Source: JAGNRR01 sp964389575 (GTDB lineage Bacteria > Bacteroidota > Bacteroidia > Chitinophagales > Chitinophagaceae). Taken from it: a DNA stretch of 38,290 nt. Location of the stretch: assembly GCA_964389575.1 (NCBI GenBank), contig CAYMFF010000020.1:1-38290 (forward strand). Direction: 5' to 3'. Shown one piece after another: positions 16,346 to 23,247 of the stretch (its first letter is position 1; the number at the start of each line of letters is the position of its first letter). The translations under genes and the position numbers were made by a program. The notes below the pieces were generated by a model. It was not told where the DNA came from. It searched no databases and saw nothing but the letters and a program-made list of their open reading frames with translations.

Positions 16346-17083
16346 ATGTCCTCAAATACCGCAATTGGTTCTTCGCTTATCGAGTTTGACCAACTAGATA
16401 GCACGAATGATTATGCCATGCAATTAGCTAATAAAGGCAATGCGGAGCACGGCACCACAATTGTAACGCAGTTTCAAACTAAAGGAAAGGGACAGCAAGG
16501 CAAAAAATGGATGGCCACCAAAGAAAAAAACCTCCTACTCAGCATTATCCTTGACACCTCGAGAAAAAGTATTCAATCTCAATTTGAACTAAACGCCGCT
16601 TGTTGTTGGGCGATTGCTAATATGCTAATGGAAGATTACGAGATGGCCGATACTAGTATTAAATGGCCTAATGATATCTATATTGGTAAAAAGAAAATTG
16701 CCGGAATTCTGATAGAAAATATCATTCGTGGTCAGCAGTGGCAATATGCAATTGTAGGAATTGGACTCAATGTAAATCAACTGGATTTTCCATTGGATAT
16801 TGCTGGCACCTCACTGCACGTTGAAAAGAAAAAGAGTTACGATTTACTGAGTGTTCGCAAAAACTTACTTGGCCATTTAAATAAAACGTATGACCATTAT
16901 CAAAAAAATGATATAGATCTAATTAGGGAATACAACAACTTACTAAACGGCTATCAAGAGAACATACGGTATGAACGAAATAAAAACCTCTGCAATGGCA
17001 CACTGAGAGGAGTAGATTCCAATGGACTACTACAAATTAACGACCACCATTATCGTCATGGTGACATCAAATTATTACTTTAA
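16346..17083 (+). CDS. birA: Biotin--[acetyl-CoA-carboxylase] ligase, 245 residues
   Basis: The enzyme makes biotinyl-5'-AMP and transfers biotin to the Lys of the biotin carrier domain of acyl-CoA carboxylases. Motifs are FDQLDSTNDYA, the adenylate-binding loop KGKGQQGKKW (about 46-55), NLLLSIIL, SIKWPNDIYIGKKKIAGILIE split by a few residues, and IVGIGLNVNQ. There is no N-terminal helix-turn-helix, so this is the monofunctional type (group I) without repressor activity. The small C-terminal domain covers about residues 200-245. It is divergent from rsfS and followed by the DUF937-like gene 31 bases later. Confidence 0.95.
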   Translation: MSSNTAIGSSLIEFDQLDSTNDYAMQLANKGNAEHGTTIVTQFQTKGKGQQGKKWMATKEKNLLLSIILDTSRKSIQSQFELNAACCWAIANMLMEDYEMADTSIKWPNDIYIGKKKIAGILIENIIRGQQWQYAIVGIGLNVNQLDFPLDIAGTSLHVEKKKSYDLLSVRKNLLGHLNKTYDHYQKNDIDLIREYNNLLNGYQENIRYERNKNLCNGTLRGVDSNGLLQINDHHYRHGDIKLLL

Positions 17084-17114
17084 TTTCCGTACCTTAGTTG
17101 TTCAATTTTAAATT

Positions 17115-17750
17115 ATGATAGAACAACTTTTTTCTTTGATTCAGCAAGAATCGCAAAAAGAAATAATAAATAACCCAGCTATTCCCAATGAACAAAATGG
17201 CTTGGCAGTTGGCCTAGCCACAGAATCTATTTTTGGAGGATTACAAAATGTGTTGGCCAATGGTGGTCTAGAGCAAGTGATGGGGCTTTTTGGAAATAAC
17301 CAAGAAAACGCCGGTGTGCGTCAAGATAACCCGCTAGTAGGTGGAATCGTTCAGAATCTTGTGGGTCAATTTATGACACGTCTCGGCCTTTCCCAACAAA
17401 GTGCAAATGGCATTGCCTCAGTATTAATTCCAATGGTGTTGAACAAACTAGTGGGCAAAACAACGAGTACTGACAATAATGGATTTGATATCAATGGTTT
17501 ATTAGGATCCTTACTGGGCGGAAAATCTAATCATGGTAATGCGGTGGAGCTCCCAAATCGATCTAATGGCATTGACTTTGGCGGACTGCTTTCTAAAGTT
17601 TCGCAAGGTGGTGGTTTAGATATAGATGGCGACGGAGACGTAGACCTACAAGATATTATAGCAGCTACAAGTGGTGCGGCTACTAATGTACAGCGCAACC
17701 GTCAGAGTAGTGGTATGATGGATTTAATTGGCGGTTTACTCGGCGGATAG
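17115..17750 (+). CDS. DUF937/YidB-like glycine-rich protein with EF-hand-like loop, 211 residues
   Basis: The protein is rich in Gly, Asn, Leu and Gln. Its central part resembles DUF937/YidB-like proteins: short amphipathic helices such as LAVGLATESIFGGLQNVLA, LGLSQQSANGIASVLIPMVL, and repeated GLLGSLLGG blocks. Near residues 173-186 there is a calcium-loop-like DIDGDGDVDLQDI, as in EF-hand or dockerin segments. The end is again GGLLGG. There is no signal peptide, so it is probably cytoplasmic. The function of the family is unknown. The assignment rests on composition and pattern, so I hold it with moderate confidence. Confidence 0.65.
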   Translation: MIEQLFSLIQQESQKEIINNPAIPNEQNGLAVGLATESIFGGLQNVLANGGLEQVMGLFGNNQENAGVRQDNPLVGGIVQNLVGQFMTRLGLSQQSANGIASVLIPMVLNKLVGKTTSTDNNGFDINGLLGSLLGGKSNHGNAVELPNRSNGIDFGGLLSKVSQGGGLDIDGDGDVDLQDIIAATSGAATNVQRNRQSSGMMDLIGGLLGG

Positions 17751-17777
17751 TTCGTTCACATTTTAGAAATATATTTT

Positions 17778-18227
17778 ATGAGCCACTTCAAACGAATCAC
17801 ATTTGTACTTTTTTGTATTTTGTTTGGAGTGGTTTTTTCATGCGCCGGACAAAAAAAATCCAAACGTAAATCTTCGAAGAAAAAGTACTCATCAAACTAT
17901 CGTTATAAAAAACGAACGCCTGAAGAAAAAGCGCGATACTTTACCAAAAAAATGACGGACAGCCTAACGGTTTCCAAACCGCAGGAGGACTCTTTGTTTC
18001 TGATGAACATTGAAATTAGCAAAAAGTTTGATTCGCTAAGAACTATAGTCAATGATATGGAAAAGAAAGAGCGATCAGCAGCATACCGAAGCATTTATGC
18101 CTATCGTGATAGTTGCATGCGCCAAATATTACCGCGAAAAGAATTCCTAAAATTTCTAGATATCGAAAGAGAAAAATGGGAAAGAAAAAAAGCAAAACAG
18201 CGGAAAGAAAAAATGAAGGAGGATTAG
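17778..18227 (+). CDS. Lysine-rich putative lipoprotein, 149 residues
   Basis: A hydrophobic signal (FVLFCILFGVVFSC) ends in a Cys that could be lipidated, although the preceding VFS is not an ideal lipobox. The next 30 residues are very basic (KKSKRKSSKKKYSS), and the remainder is helical and charged (PEEKARYFTKKMTDSL, DSLRTIVNDMEKKER), ending in a run of Lys, Arg and Glu. This looks like an envelope-anchored coiled-coil protein. No family is recognised. It lies 27 bases after the DUF937-like gene and before a terminator. Confidence 0.6.
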   Translation: MSHFKRITFVLFCILFGVVFSCAGQKKSKRKSSKKKYSSNYRYKKRTPEEKARYFTKKMTDSLTVSKPQEDSLFLMNIEISKKFDSLRTIVNDMEKKERSAAYRSIYAYRDSCMRQILPRKEFLKFLDIEREKWERKKAKQRKEKMKED

Positions 18228-18298
18228 TTTATAATTGATATAAATTAAGAATTCTTTGTCTTAACAACAATAATCATATCTAATATTCCATAAAAAAT

Positions 18299-18318
18299 GC
18301 CCTCTGTTTACAGAGGGC
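18299..18318. terminator. Bidirectional intrinsic terminator
   Basis: A perfect 8-bp stem gccctctg / cagagggc closes a four-base loop. It is preceded by an A-run, which gives a U-tract on the minus strand, and followed by TTTAAGTTTT. It separates the convergent lysine-rich lipoprotein gene (+) and hemD (-). Confidence 0.85.
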
Positions 18319-18341
18319 TTTAAGTTTTAAAAAAGAATATT

Positions 18342-19163
18342 TTATTTATTAGCCTCTAAAAAATGCTTCAAAGCTGCAACCATGGATGGCATGTTAGGCA
18401 TTGGTGCTTCAATGTGCAATTTAAGACCAGCATCTAAAGCAGCCGCTTTTGTCTTAGGACCAAAAGTGGCAACAGCCGTTCCGTTTTGTTTATACTTAGG
18501 CGTATTCTCAAACAATGACTTTACTCCACTCGGACTAAAGAATACAAGCACATCATGATTTTTTTTGATAATCTCTTCGCAATTATTACAAACCGTTCGA
18601 TACAAGGTTGCTTCACGCCATTCAATTTCATTTTCGTCCAAGGTGCTTGTCACTTTTTTATGAATCAAATCATTTACCGGAACGATAAATTTTTCTTTGG
18701 TTCTATGTTTAAGTATCGATTCTAATAAACCATCTACTCCTCCTGATCCAAAGAATATCTTTCTTTTGCGATAAACGATAAATTTCTGAAGATACAAGGC
18801 CACTGCCTCTGAAATACAGAAATATTTCATGTCGCCATTCACTTTTACACGTAGCTCTTCACACAATCTGAAAAAGTGATCGATTGCATTTCTACTAGTA
18901 AAAATTATTGCCGTTTGATTTTGAACATCTACTTTTTGTTTTCTAAACTCTTTTGAAGTAACTCCTTCTACAACGATAAAAGGATAAAAATCAATCTCTA
19001 CACCATATTTACGCTCCAAATCAAAGTAGGGTGATTTGGGCGAACTAGGTTCTGGCTGAGATATTAAAATAGACTTAATATTTTTTTTCTTAGATGCGGC
19101 GGCCTTCTTTTTAGTTGCTGAAGATTTTTTTGCCACTTTCTTTTTTGCTGCTACTTTGCTCAT
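18342..19163 (-). CDS. hemD: Uroporphyrinogen-III synthase with basic N-terminal tail, 273 residues
   Basis: HemD closes hydroxymethylbilane with inversion of ring D to give uroporphyrinogen III for heme and related tetrapyrroles. The Bacteroidota type is recognised by SILISQPEPSSPKSPYFDLE, YPFIVVEGVTSKEFRKQKVD, IIFTSRNAIDHFF, VPVNDLIHKK, VLVFFSPSGVKSLFEN and ATFGPKTKAAALDAGL. The family has low conservation and no strict catalytic residues. Unusual is the first stretch of about 28 residues, made of Lys, Ala and Ser like a histone H1 tail. It lies 30 bases after the DUF4271 gene in the same direction. Confidence 0.9.
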   Translation of the reverse strand: MSKVAAKKKVAKKSSATKKKAAASKKKNIKSILISQPEPSSPKSPYFDLERKYGVEIDFYPFIVVEGVTSKEFRKQKVDVQNQTAIIFTSRNAIDHFFRLCEELRVKVNGDMKYFCISEAVALYLQKFIVYRKRKIFFGSGGVDGLLESILKHRTKEKFIVPVNDLIHKKVTSTLDENEIEWREATLYRTVCNNCEEIIKKNHDVLVFFSPSGVKSLFENTPKYKQNGTAVATFGPKTKAAALDAGLKLHIEAPMPNMPSMVAALKHFLEANK

Positions 19164-19193
19164 AAACCCTTTCTTCTAAAAAAATAAACGAAG

Positions 19194-20006
19194 CTATGCA
19201 CCTAGACTGTTATACACAATTCGTGCACACACTGCGAGTGGTATAATTTCGAATGCGCAAAGATAAAGAATAAAGTGGAAAAAACTGACCCCTGATAGGT
19301 TTCTAACATAGGCTACATTTATTAAAAGCTTGAATATCAACGATATAGCCAAAATTAAAGCACCTACAAAAAGTAGAATATTACGCAATATTGGAGGTGA
19401 GAGCAACATAGCTCCGCAAAGTGGCAACAATACGAAGCCAACTAATTGATTTACAACCGAAAAATGATTAAAAAAAGTCCTGGCCGTTTTACTGAATCTA
19501 AAAACCAAGACCACCGACTGAATCATGAGAAATTTGAGTAGCGCAATACCCAAAATAATGGAAATCCCCCACATCCAAAAAGTAAGTTGGGTAGCTTGTG
19601 AAACAATGATTTTTTGTAAAATATGACCCGCAACAAAACCAGCTGTTGCATAATAAATTAAAACAAAAAACCATCGAGGAAATCGATCGTGCCATAAACT
19701 GTCCTTGCTAATCATACGACCGAGCGTACTTTTTGTGAGAACGGATAATAAGGCTTCTAAATGTTTAGAATAAACAAATCGTAACAGCCCAAATAACAGA
19801 AAGGCTCCAAGACCAATAAAAAATTGAAAGAGTCCATTCTTCGCCGGCTTTGGAGCACCCAGCTTAGGGTTTCCGTTTGAGGTACTTTCAATACTTCTTA
19901 CCGAGGAATCTATTGCTGAAATAGTGTCCACACTGCTTACCACACTATCCTGAGAGTAGGACAAGGTAGAACAAAAAAGAAGCAATATGAAGGACATCCA
20001 ACGCAT
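19194..20006 (-). CDS. DUF4271 membrane protein, 270 residues
   Basis: A signal-like N-terminus (MRWMSFILLLFCSTLSYSQ) is followed by a Ser-rich stretch and six or so membrane helices (FFIGLGAFLLFGLLRF, FFVLIYYATAGFVAGHIL, FWMWGISIILGIALLKFL, VGFVLLPLCGAMLL, LFVGALILAISLIF, FFHFILYLCAFEIIPLAV). This matches DUF4271, a Bacteroidota inner-membrane family that often precedes hemD. Function unknown. I moved the start from the ATG at 20024 to that at 20006, because TATCTTTG, a promoter -7 box, lies between them. Met10 is also possible. Confidence 0.82.
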   Translation of the reverse strand: MRWMSFILLLFCSTLSYSQDSVVSSVDTISAIDSSVRSIESTSNGNPKLGAPKPAKNGLFQFFIGLGAFLLFGLLRFVYSKHLEALLSVLTKSTLGRMISKDSLWHDRFPRWFFVLIYYATAGFVAGHILQKIIVSQATQLTFWMWGISIILGIALLKFLMIQSVVLVFRFSKTARTFFNHFSVVNQLVGFVLLPLCGAMLLSPPILRNILLFVGALILAISLIFKLLINVAYVRNLSGVSFFHFILYLCAFEIIPLAVCARIVYNSLGA

Positions 20007-20012
20007 GAACCT

Positions 20013-20041
20013 CAAAGATAGCATTCGCTATGCACAACAAA
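20013..20041 (-). promoter_or_regulatory. Promoter (TTTG-N17-TATCTTTG) for DUF4271-hemD
   Basis: On the minus strand TTTG (plus 20038-20041) and TATCTTTG (plus 20013-20020) are 17 bases apart, within the reported Bacteroidota spacing. The -7 box ends 6 bases before the ATG at 20006, which would make the transcript leaderless or nearly so. Confidence 0.6.
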
Positions 20042-20081
20042 TGATGCAAAATAGAATCCGCCGTTTAAAATTTTGTAAAGA

Positions 20082-21587
20082 TTATTGAATCGCTATTTTA
20101 CCACTTGCACTGCGACCATCGCTAGTAAATATTTTATAAAAATAAATACCTGAAGCTTGTTGTGATAAATCAATTCTATGGCTTTCTTCTTTTATTCCTA
20201 GCGTGCGCTTGATTACTTTGCCCTCTTGATTTAATATTAGTAACTCGTAGTTTTTACCACTGGTATTTTTTATATGAACGATACCCATATTAGGATTTGG
20301 ATAAATACTAAAGTAGGATTGTGCACTTTTAGCAAAAGATGTAATATTTGTCATCAGACCTTGCTGGCTAATTTTAAAGACTACGGGTTCTAATAAATCT
20401 GATTGATTATTTCCGAGACGTCGAATACCTACCAAAAAGCAACCACCATCACTAGTTGAATAATATCGTTCAATACGATAGGGGTAATCCCCTCCGAATA
20501 ATCTTGACCAACGTACGTTTAAATTAGAATCTAAATTACTTATTGTAAAATAACTATTAGGGATAAGGTTAAAGTTGGCCCCCCAATTATTCCCAATATA
20601 AATGTTATTCGGATATTGACCATCAAACCAGCGAGTATCAAAAGTATTCAATGTGTTAGGGAATAGAGACACCATTAAAGAATCGTATGGAATACACTGT
20701 TGCTTTATTTGATTAAAATTAGTGTCTCTTATATCTACGCAGAAGGAATCAGGACTACCAGAAATAGTGCTTCCTTTTATAAAACCCGTGCTAAACTTGT
20801 CTGAATCATATCGATCCATCCCATACATTCCAGGAATATAATTCTGCGGTTCAACTGCTGATTTAGTAAAATTAAAATTGGCATCAAGCATTCGAAATAA
20901 ACCACCTTGATAACTTGTAAGCGTATCAATATCTCCAAATCGCATTATAAAATTCTTACCATTATCAACCGTCGTTATATCTGTATAACTATGAGGAATC
21001 TGAAAAAGACTTTTATCGAAGACATAATTACCTAACGTATCAATTACAAATATTCTTTCACTTGTATAATTGGTTGTATTCATCAAGCTAGTATCCTTCC
21101 CTTCATTCACAAAAATAATCTTATCACCAAAACGTTCGGTGTACCAGGTTGTACCTGCTCGAAAAGCACTTTGAGGAATCTGTACACTAAAAGAATCGAT
21201 AAAATTAAAATCACTGTCATATCGAATGCGCCCTAGCTTAAACTCTGTAGAACGAAACGAGGCATCCTTTTTCAAACTTATTAATGTGTATAAACACAAG
21301 AAATTACCATCACGCTTAGGGAACAAACCATAAGGAGTTTGGGGACCAGAAAACTCTAATGAGTCCAATATATTTCCATTCAAATCAGTTTTATGAATAA
21401 TAGTTCCATCAGTTAATACGCTGTTCACGTAGTATGAACGAATGGATAGAAAATAGTAATTACTGTTTAATTCTGTGGCATGTAACACATTGGCATAACT
21501 GTAATTTGGTAAATCTGTAAACATTTGCTGACTTTGGGCATGTAGCCCAGAGCACAACAAAAAAAGTAAAATTAAAAACTTGTTCAC
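20082..21587 (-). CDS. T9SS type A sorting domain protein, tandem paralogue 1, 501 residues
   Basis: A signal peptide (MNKFLILLFLLCSGLHAQSQ) precedes a beta-rich body (about residues 20-400) with many aromatic and Asp/Asn residues, for example KLGRIRYDSDFNFIDSF, IFVIDTLGNYVF, RWFDGQYPNNIYIG and RIERYYSTSDGGCFLVG. This resembles the propeller-like repeats of secreted T9SS cargo. The sorting domain occupies about residues 425-501 (YFSIYPNPNMGIVHIKN, GIYFYKIFTSDGRS). Start codon GTG. It is homologous along its length to the next upstream gene and nearly identical at the 3' end. Function unknown. Confidence 0.87.
   Translation of the reverse strand: MNKFLILLFLLCSGLHAQSQQMFTDLPNYSYANVLHATELNSNYYFLSIRSYYVNSVLTDGTIIHKTDLNGNILDSLEFSGPQTPYGLFPKRDGNFLCLYTLISLKKDASFRSTEFKLGRIRYDSDFNFIDSFSVQIPQSAFRAGTTWYTERFGDKIIFVNEGKDTSLMNTTNYTSERIFVIDTLGNYVFDKSLFQIPHSYTDITTVDNGKNFIMRFGDIDTLTSYQGGLFRMLDANFNFTKSAVEPQNYIPGMYGMDRYDSDKFSTGFIKGSTISGSPDSFCVDIRDTNFNQIKQQCIPYDSLMVSLFPNTLNTFDTRWFDGQYPNNIYIGNNWGANFNLIPNSYFTISNLDSNLNVRWSRLFGGDYPYRIERYYSTSDGGCFLVGIRRLGNNQSDLLEPVVFKISQQGLMTNITSFAKSAQSYFSIYPNPNMGIVHIKNTSGKNYELLILNQEGKVIKRTLGIKEESHRIDLSQQASGIYFYKIFTSDGRSASGKIAIQ
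20112..20391 (-). repeat. 280-bp direct repeat, copy 1
   Basis: This stretch covers most of the sorting domain of the first T9SS paralogue. It matches 21676-21955 with five differences in 280 bases. The first 151 bases (20112-20262) are identical. Confidence 0.93.
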
Positions 21588-21645
21588 GAAATTTAAAGAT
21601 AACCATTAAAGCAAAATGATACTATGCTATGAATTTAAGCTTAGA

Positions 21646-23079
21646 CTATTTCACCGATATCTTACCTCCTGCCGAGCGACCATCGCTAGTAAATATTTTA
21701 TAAAAATAAATACCTGAAGCTTGTTGTGATAAATCAATTCTATGGCTTTCTTCTTTTATTCCTAGCGTGCGCTTGATTACTTTGCCCTCTTGATTTAATA
21801 TTAGTAACTCGTAGTTTTTACCACTGCTATTTTTTATATGAGCGATACCCATATTAGGATTTGGATAAATTCTAAAATAGGATTGTGCACTTTTAGCAAA
21901 AGATGTAATATTTGTTATCAGACCTTGCTGGCTAATTTTAAAGACTACGGGTTCTGTAACACTACTATTGGCAAGTCTTCTTGCGCCCAGAACAAAACAA
22001 CCACCATCGCTAGTGGAATAATAACGCTCTATCTGGTAAGGCATATCTCCACCATAAACATTGGACCATCTTATGTTAAGATTAGAATCTAAATTCGTTA
22101 CCGTAAAATAACTATTGGTACCTAATACTCCATTAGTTCCCCAGCTACTACCAGCATAGATATTATCCTTATATTTCCCGTCAAACCACTTCTCTGTAGA
22201 TCCTGGAAGGTTTGGATAATTTGAAAATATCGCATGACGAGGCAAACAATTCATTTTAATCAAATTAAAATTTGTATCTCGCATCTCAACGCAAAAAGAA
22301 TCTGTATTTAGGGGCTGACCAACAGCGTAGCTTTTAGCATATAGGGATATAAACTTATCTTCACTATACTTATCTAATGCGGTGGAGCCCTTATAGCTAT
22401 TCGGCAAAGTTCCCGTTTTTATGGTATTCAGGCTATCATCTAACAATCGATATGATACCAAAACTGTTAAGAAATTTTGGCCATTAGCAATTAAATCATC
22501 AATATTATAAGTGCCTGAAATTAAAGATTTTTGAAATAAGTAATTACCCAAGGTGTCAAGCACAAATATTCTATCTTGCTCATAAAGTGGCGGTTGCAAG
22601 GTATCATTGCCATGTACAACGTAGTAAATTTTATCATCGAATTGCCATACTTTCCAAAGATAGAGAGATTTAAAACTGCTTAGCGGAATTGTTACATTAA
22701 AAGAATCGATAAAGTTAAGATTACTATCATATCGAATCCGACCCAGCTTATAATGAGCCGAATAATAACTGGGGTCAAAAATGGACTGAGTATAGGTGAA
22801 TAGCGTTAAAAACCCAATGCTATCTTTTTTTAGACGTACGATTCGCCCGATACTATCATTTTCAAACAATATTACGGAATCCTTGATGTTTCCTATCAAA
22901 TCAGTTTTGTGAATTCGGTAACCGACATTAACAGAACCAAAAAAATAGTTTGAACCAATTTCAACAGCATCGTAAACACTTGAAAATCCTTGATGAGGAA
23001 TTTGCGTAAACATTTGCTGACTCTGGGCAACTAGCCCAGAGAAAACTAAGATTAATATTAGATATCCTTTACTTAACAC
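21646..23079 (-). CDS. T9SS type A sorting domain protein, tandem paralogue 2, 477 residues
   Basis: It has a signal peptide (GYLILILVFSGLVAQSQ) and a body parallel to that of its downstream neighbour: QQMFTQIPH, HKTDLIGNIKDSV, KLGRIRYDSNLNFIDSF, IFVLDTLGNYLFQKSL, DSFCVEMRDTNFNLIKMNC, KWFDGKYKDNIYAGSSWG and YYSTSDGGCFVLGARRLA. It ends in the T9SS type A domain (about residues 400-477), almost the same as in paralogue 1. The body is clearly more diverged than the C-terminus. It is divergent from the topoisomerase gene, 168 bases away, and probably co-transcribed with paralogue 1 (58 bases apart). Function unknown. Confidence 0.87.
   Translation of the reverse strand: MLSKGYLILILVFSGLVAQSQQMFTQIPHQGFSSVYDAVEIGSNYFFGSVNVGYRIHKTDLIGNIKDSVILFENDSIGRIVRLKKDSIGFLTLFTYTQSIFDPSYYSAHYKLGRIRYDSNLNFIDSFNVTIPLSSFKSLYLWKVWQFDDKIYYVVHGNDTLQPPLYEQDRIFVLDTLGNYLFQKSLISGTYNIDDLIANGQNFLTVLVSYRLLDDSLNTIKTGTLPNSYKGSTALDKYSEDKFISLYAKSYAVGQPLNTDSFCVEMRDTNFNLIKMNCLPRHAIFSNYPNLPGSTEKWFDGKYKDNIYAGSSWGTNGVLGTNSYFTVTNLDSNLNIRWSNVYGGDMPYQIERYYSTSDGGCFVLGARRLANSSVTEPVVFKISQQGLITNITSFAKSAQSYFRIYPNPNMGIAHIKNSSGKNYELLILNQEGKVIKRTLGIKEESHRIDLSQQASGIYFYKIFTSDGRSAGGKISVK
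21676..21955 (-). repeat. 280-bp direct repeat, copy 2
   Basis: Partner of 20112-20391, about 98 percent identical. On the 5'-coding side the identity falls abruptly just after the shared gggttct on the plus strand. Confidence 0.93.
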
Positions 23080-23120
23080 AGAACTATAACGAAAATTGAA
23101 ATAAATAAGTCCAACCTAAA

Positions 23121-23150
23121 CGAATTTATACAATTAGTACTTCACTTCAA
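23121..23150 (-). promoter_or_regulatory. Probable promoter (TTG-N19-TAAATTCG)
   Basis: On the minus strand TTG (plus 23148-23150) is 19 bases from TAAATTCG (plus 23121-23128), one base from TAnnTTTG. It lies 41 bases before the ATG of T9SS paralogue 2. Confidence 0.45.
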
Positions 23151-23234
23151 AGGTTAAAAGCGTTTTATAAACACACTAAGAGAAATTCACACAATATGTG
23201 ATTAAAATTAAACATAAAACAAGACGCTATCTTT

Positions 23235-23242
23235 TACCTTTG
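23235..23242 (+). promoter_or_regulatory. -7 promoter box (TACCTTTG) for topoisomerase IV subunit A
   Basis: TACCTTTG ends 5 bases before the ATG at 23248, so the transcript would have almost no leader. No TTG at -33 is found. Confidence 0.5.
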
Positions 23243-23247
23243 GCAAC

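Noticed and set aside
20082..23079. The 280-bp direct repeats as ends of a composite mobile element
   Set aside because: Both copies lie at the same place in homologous genes and encode the sorting domain. No transposase or target duplication is present.
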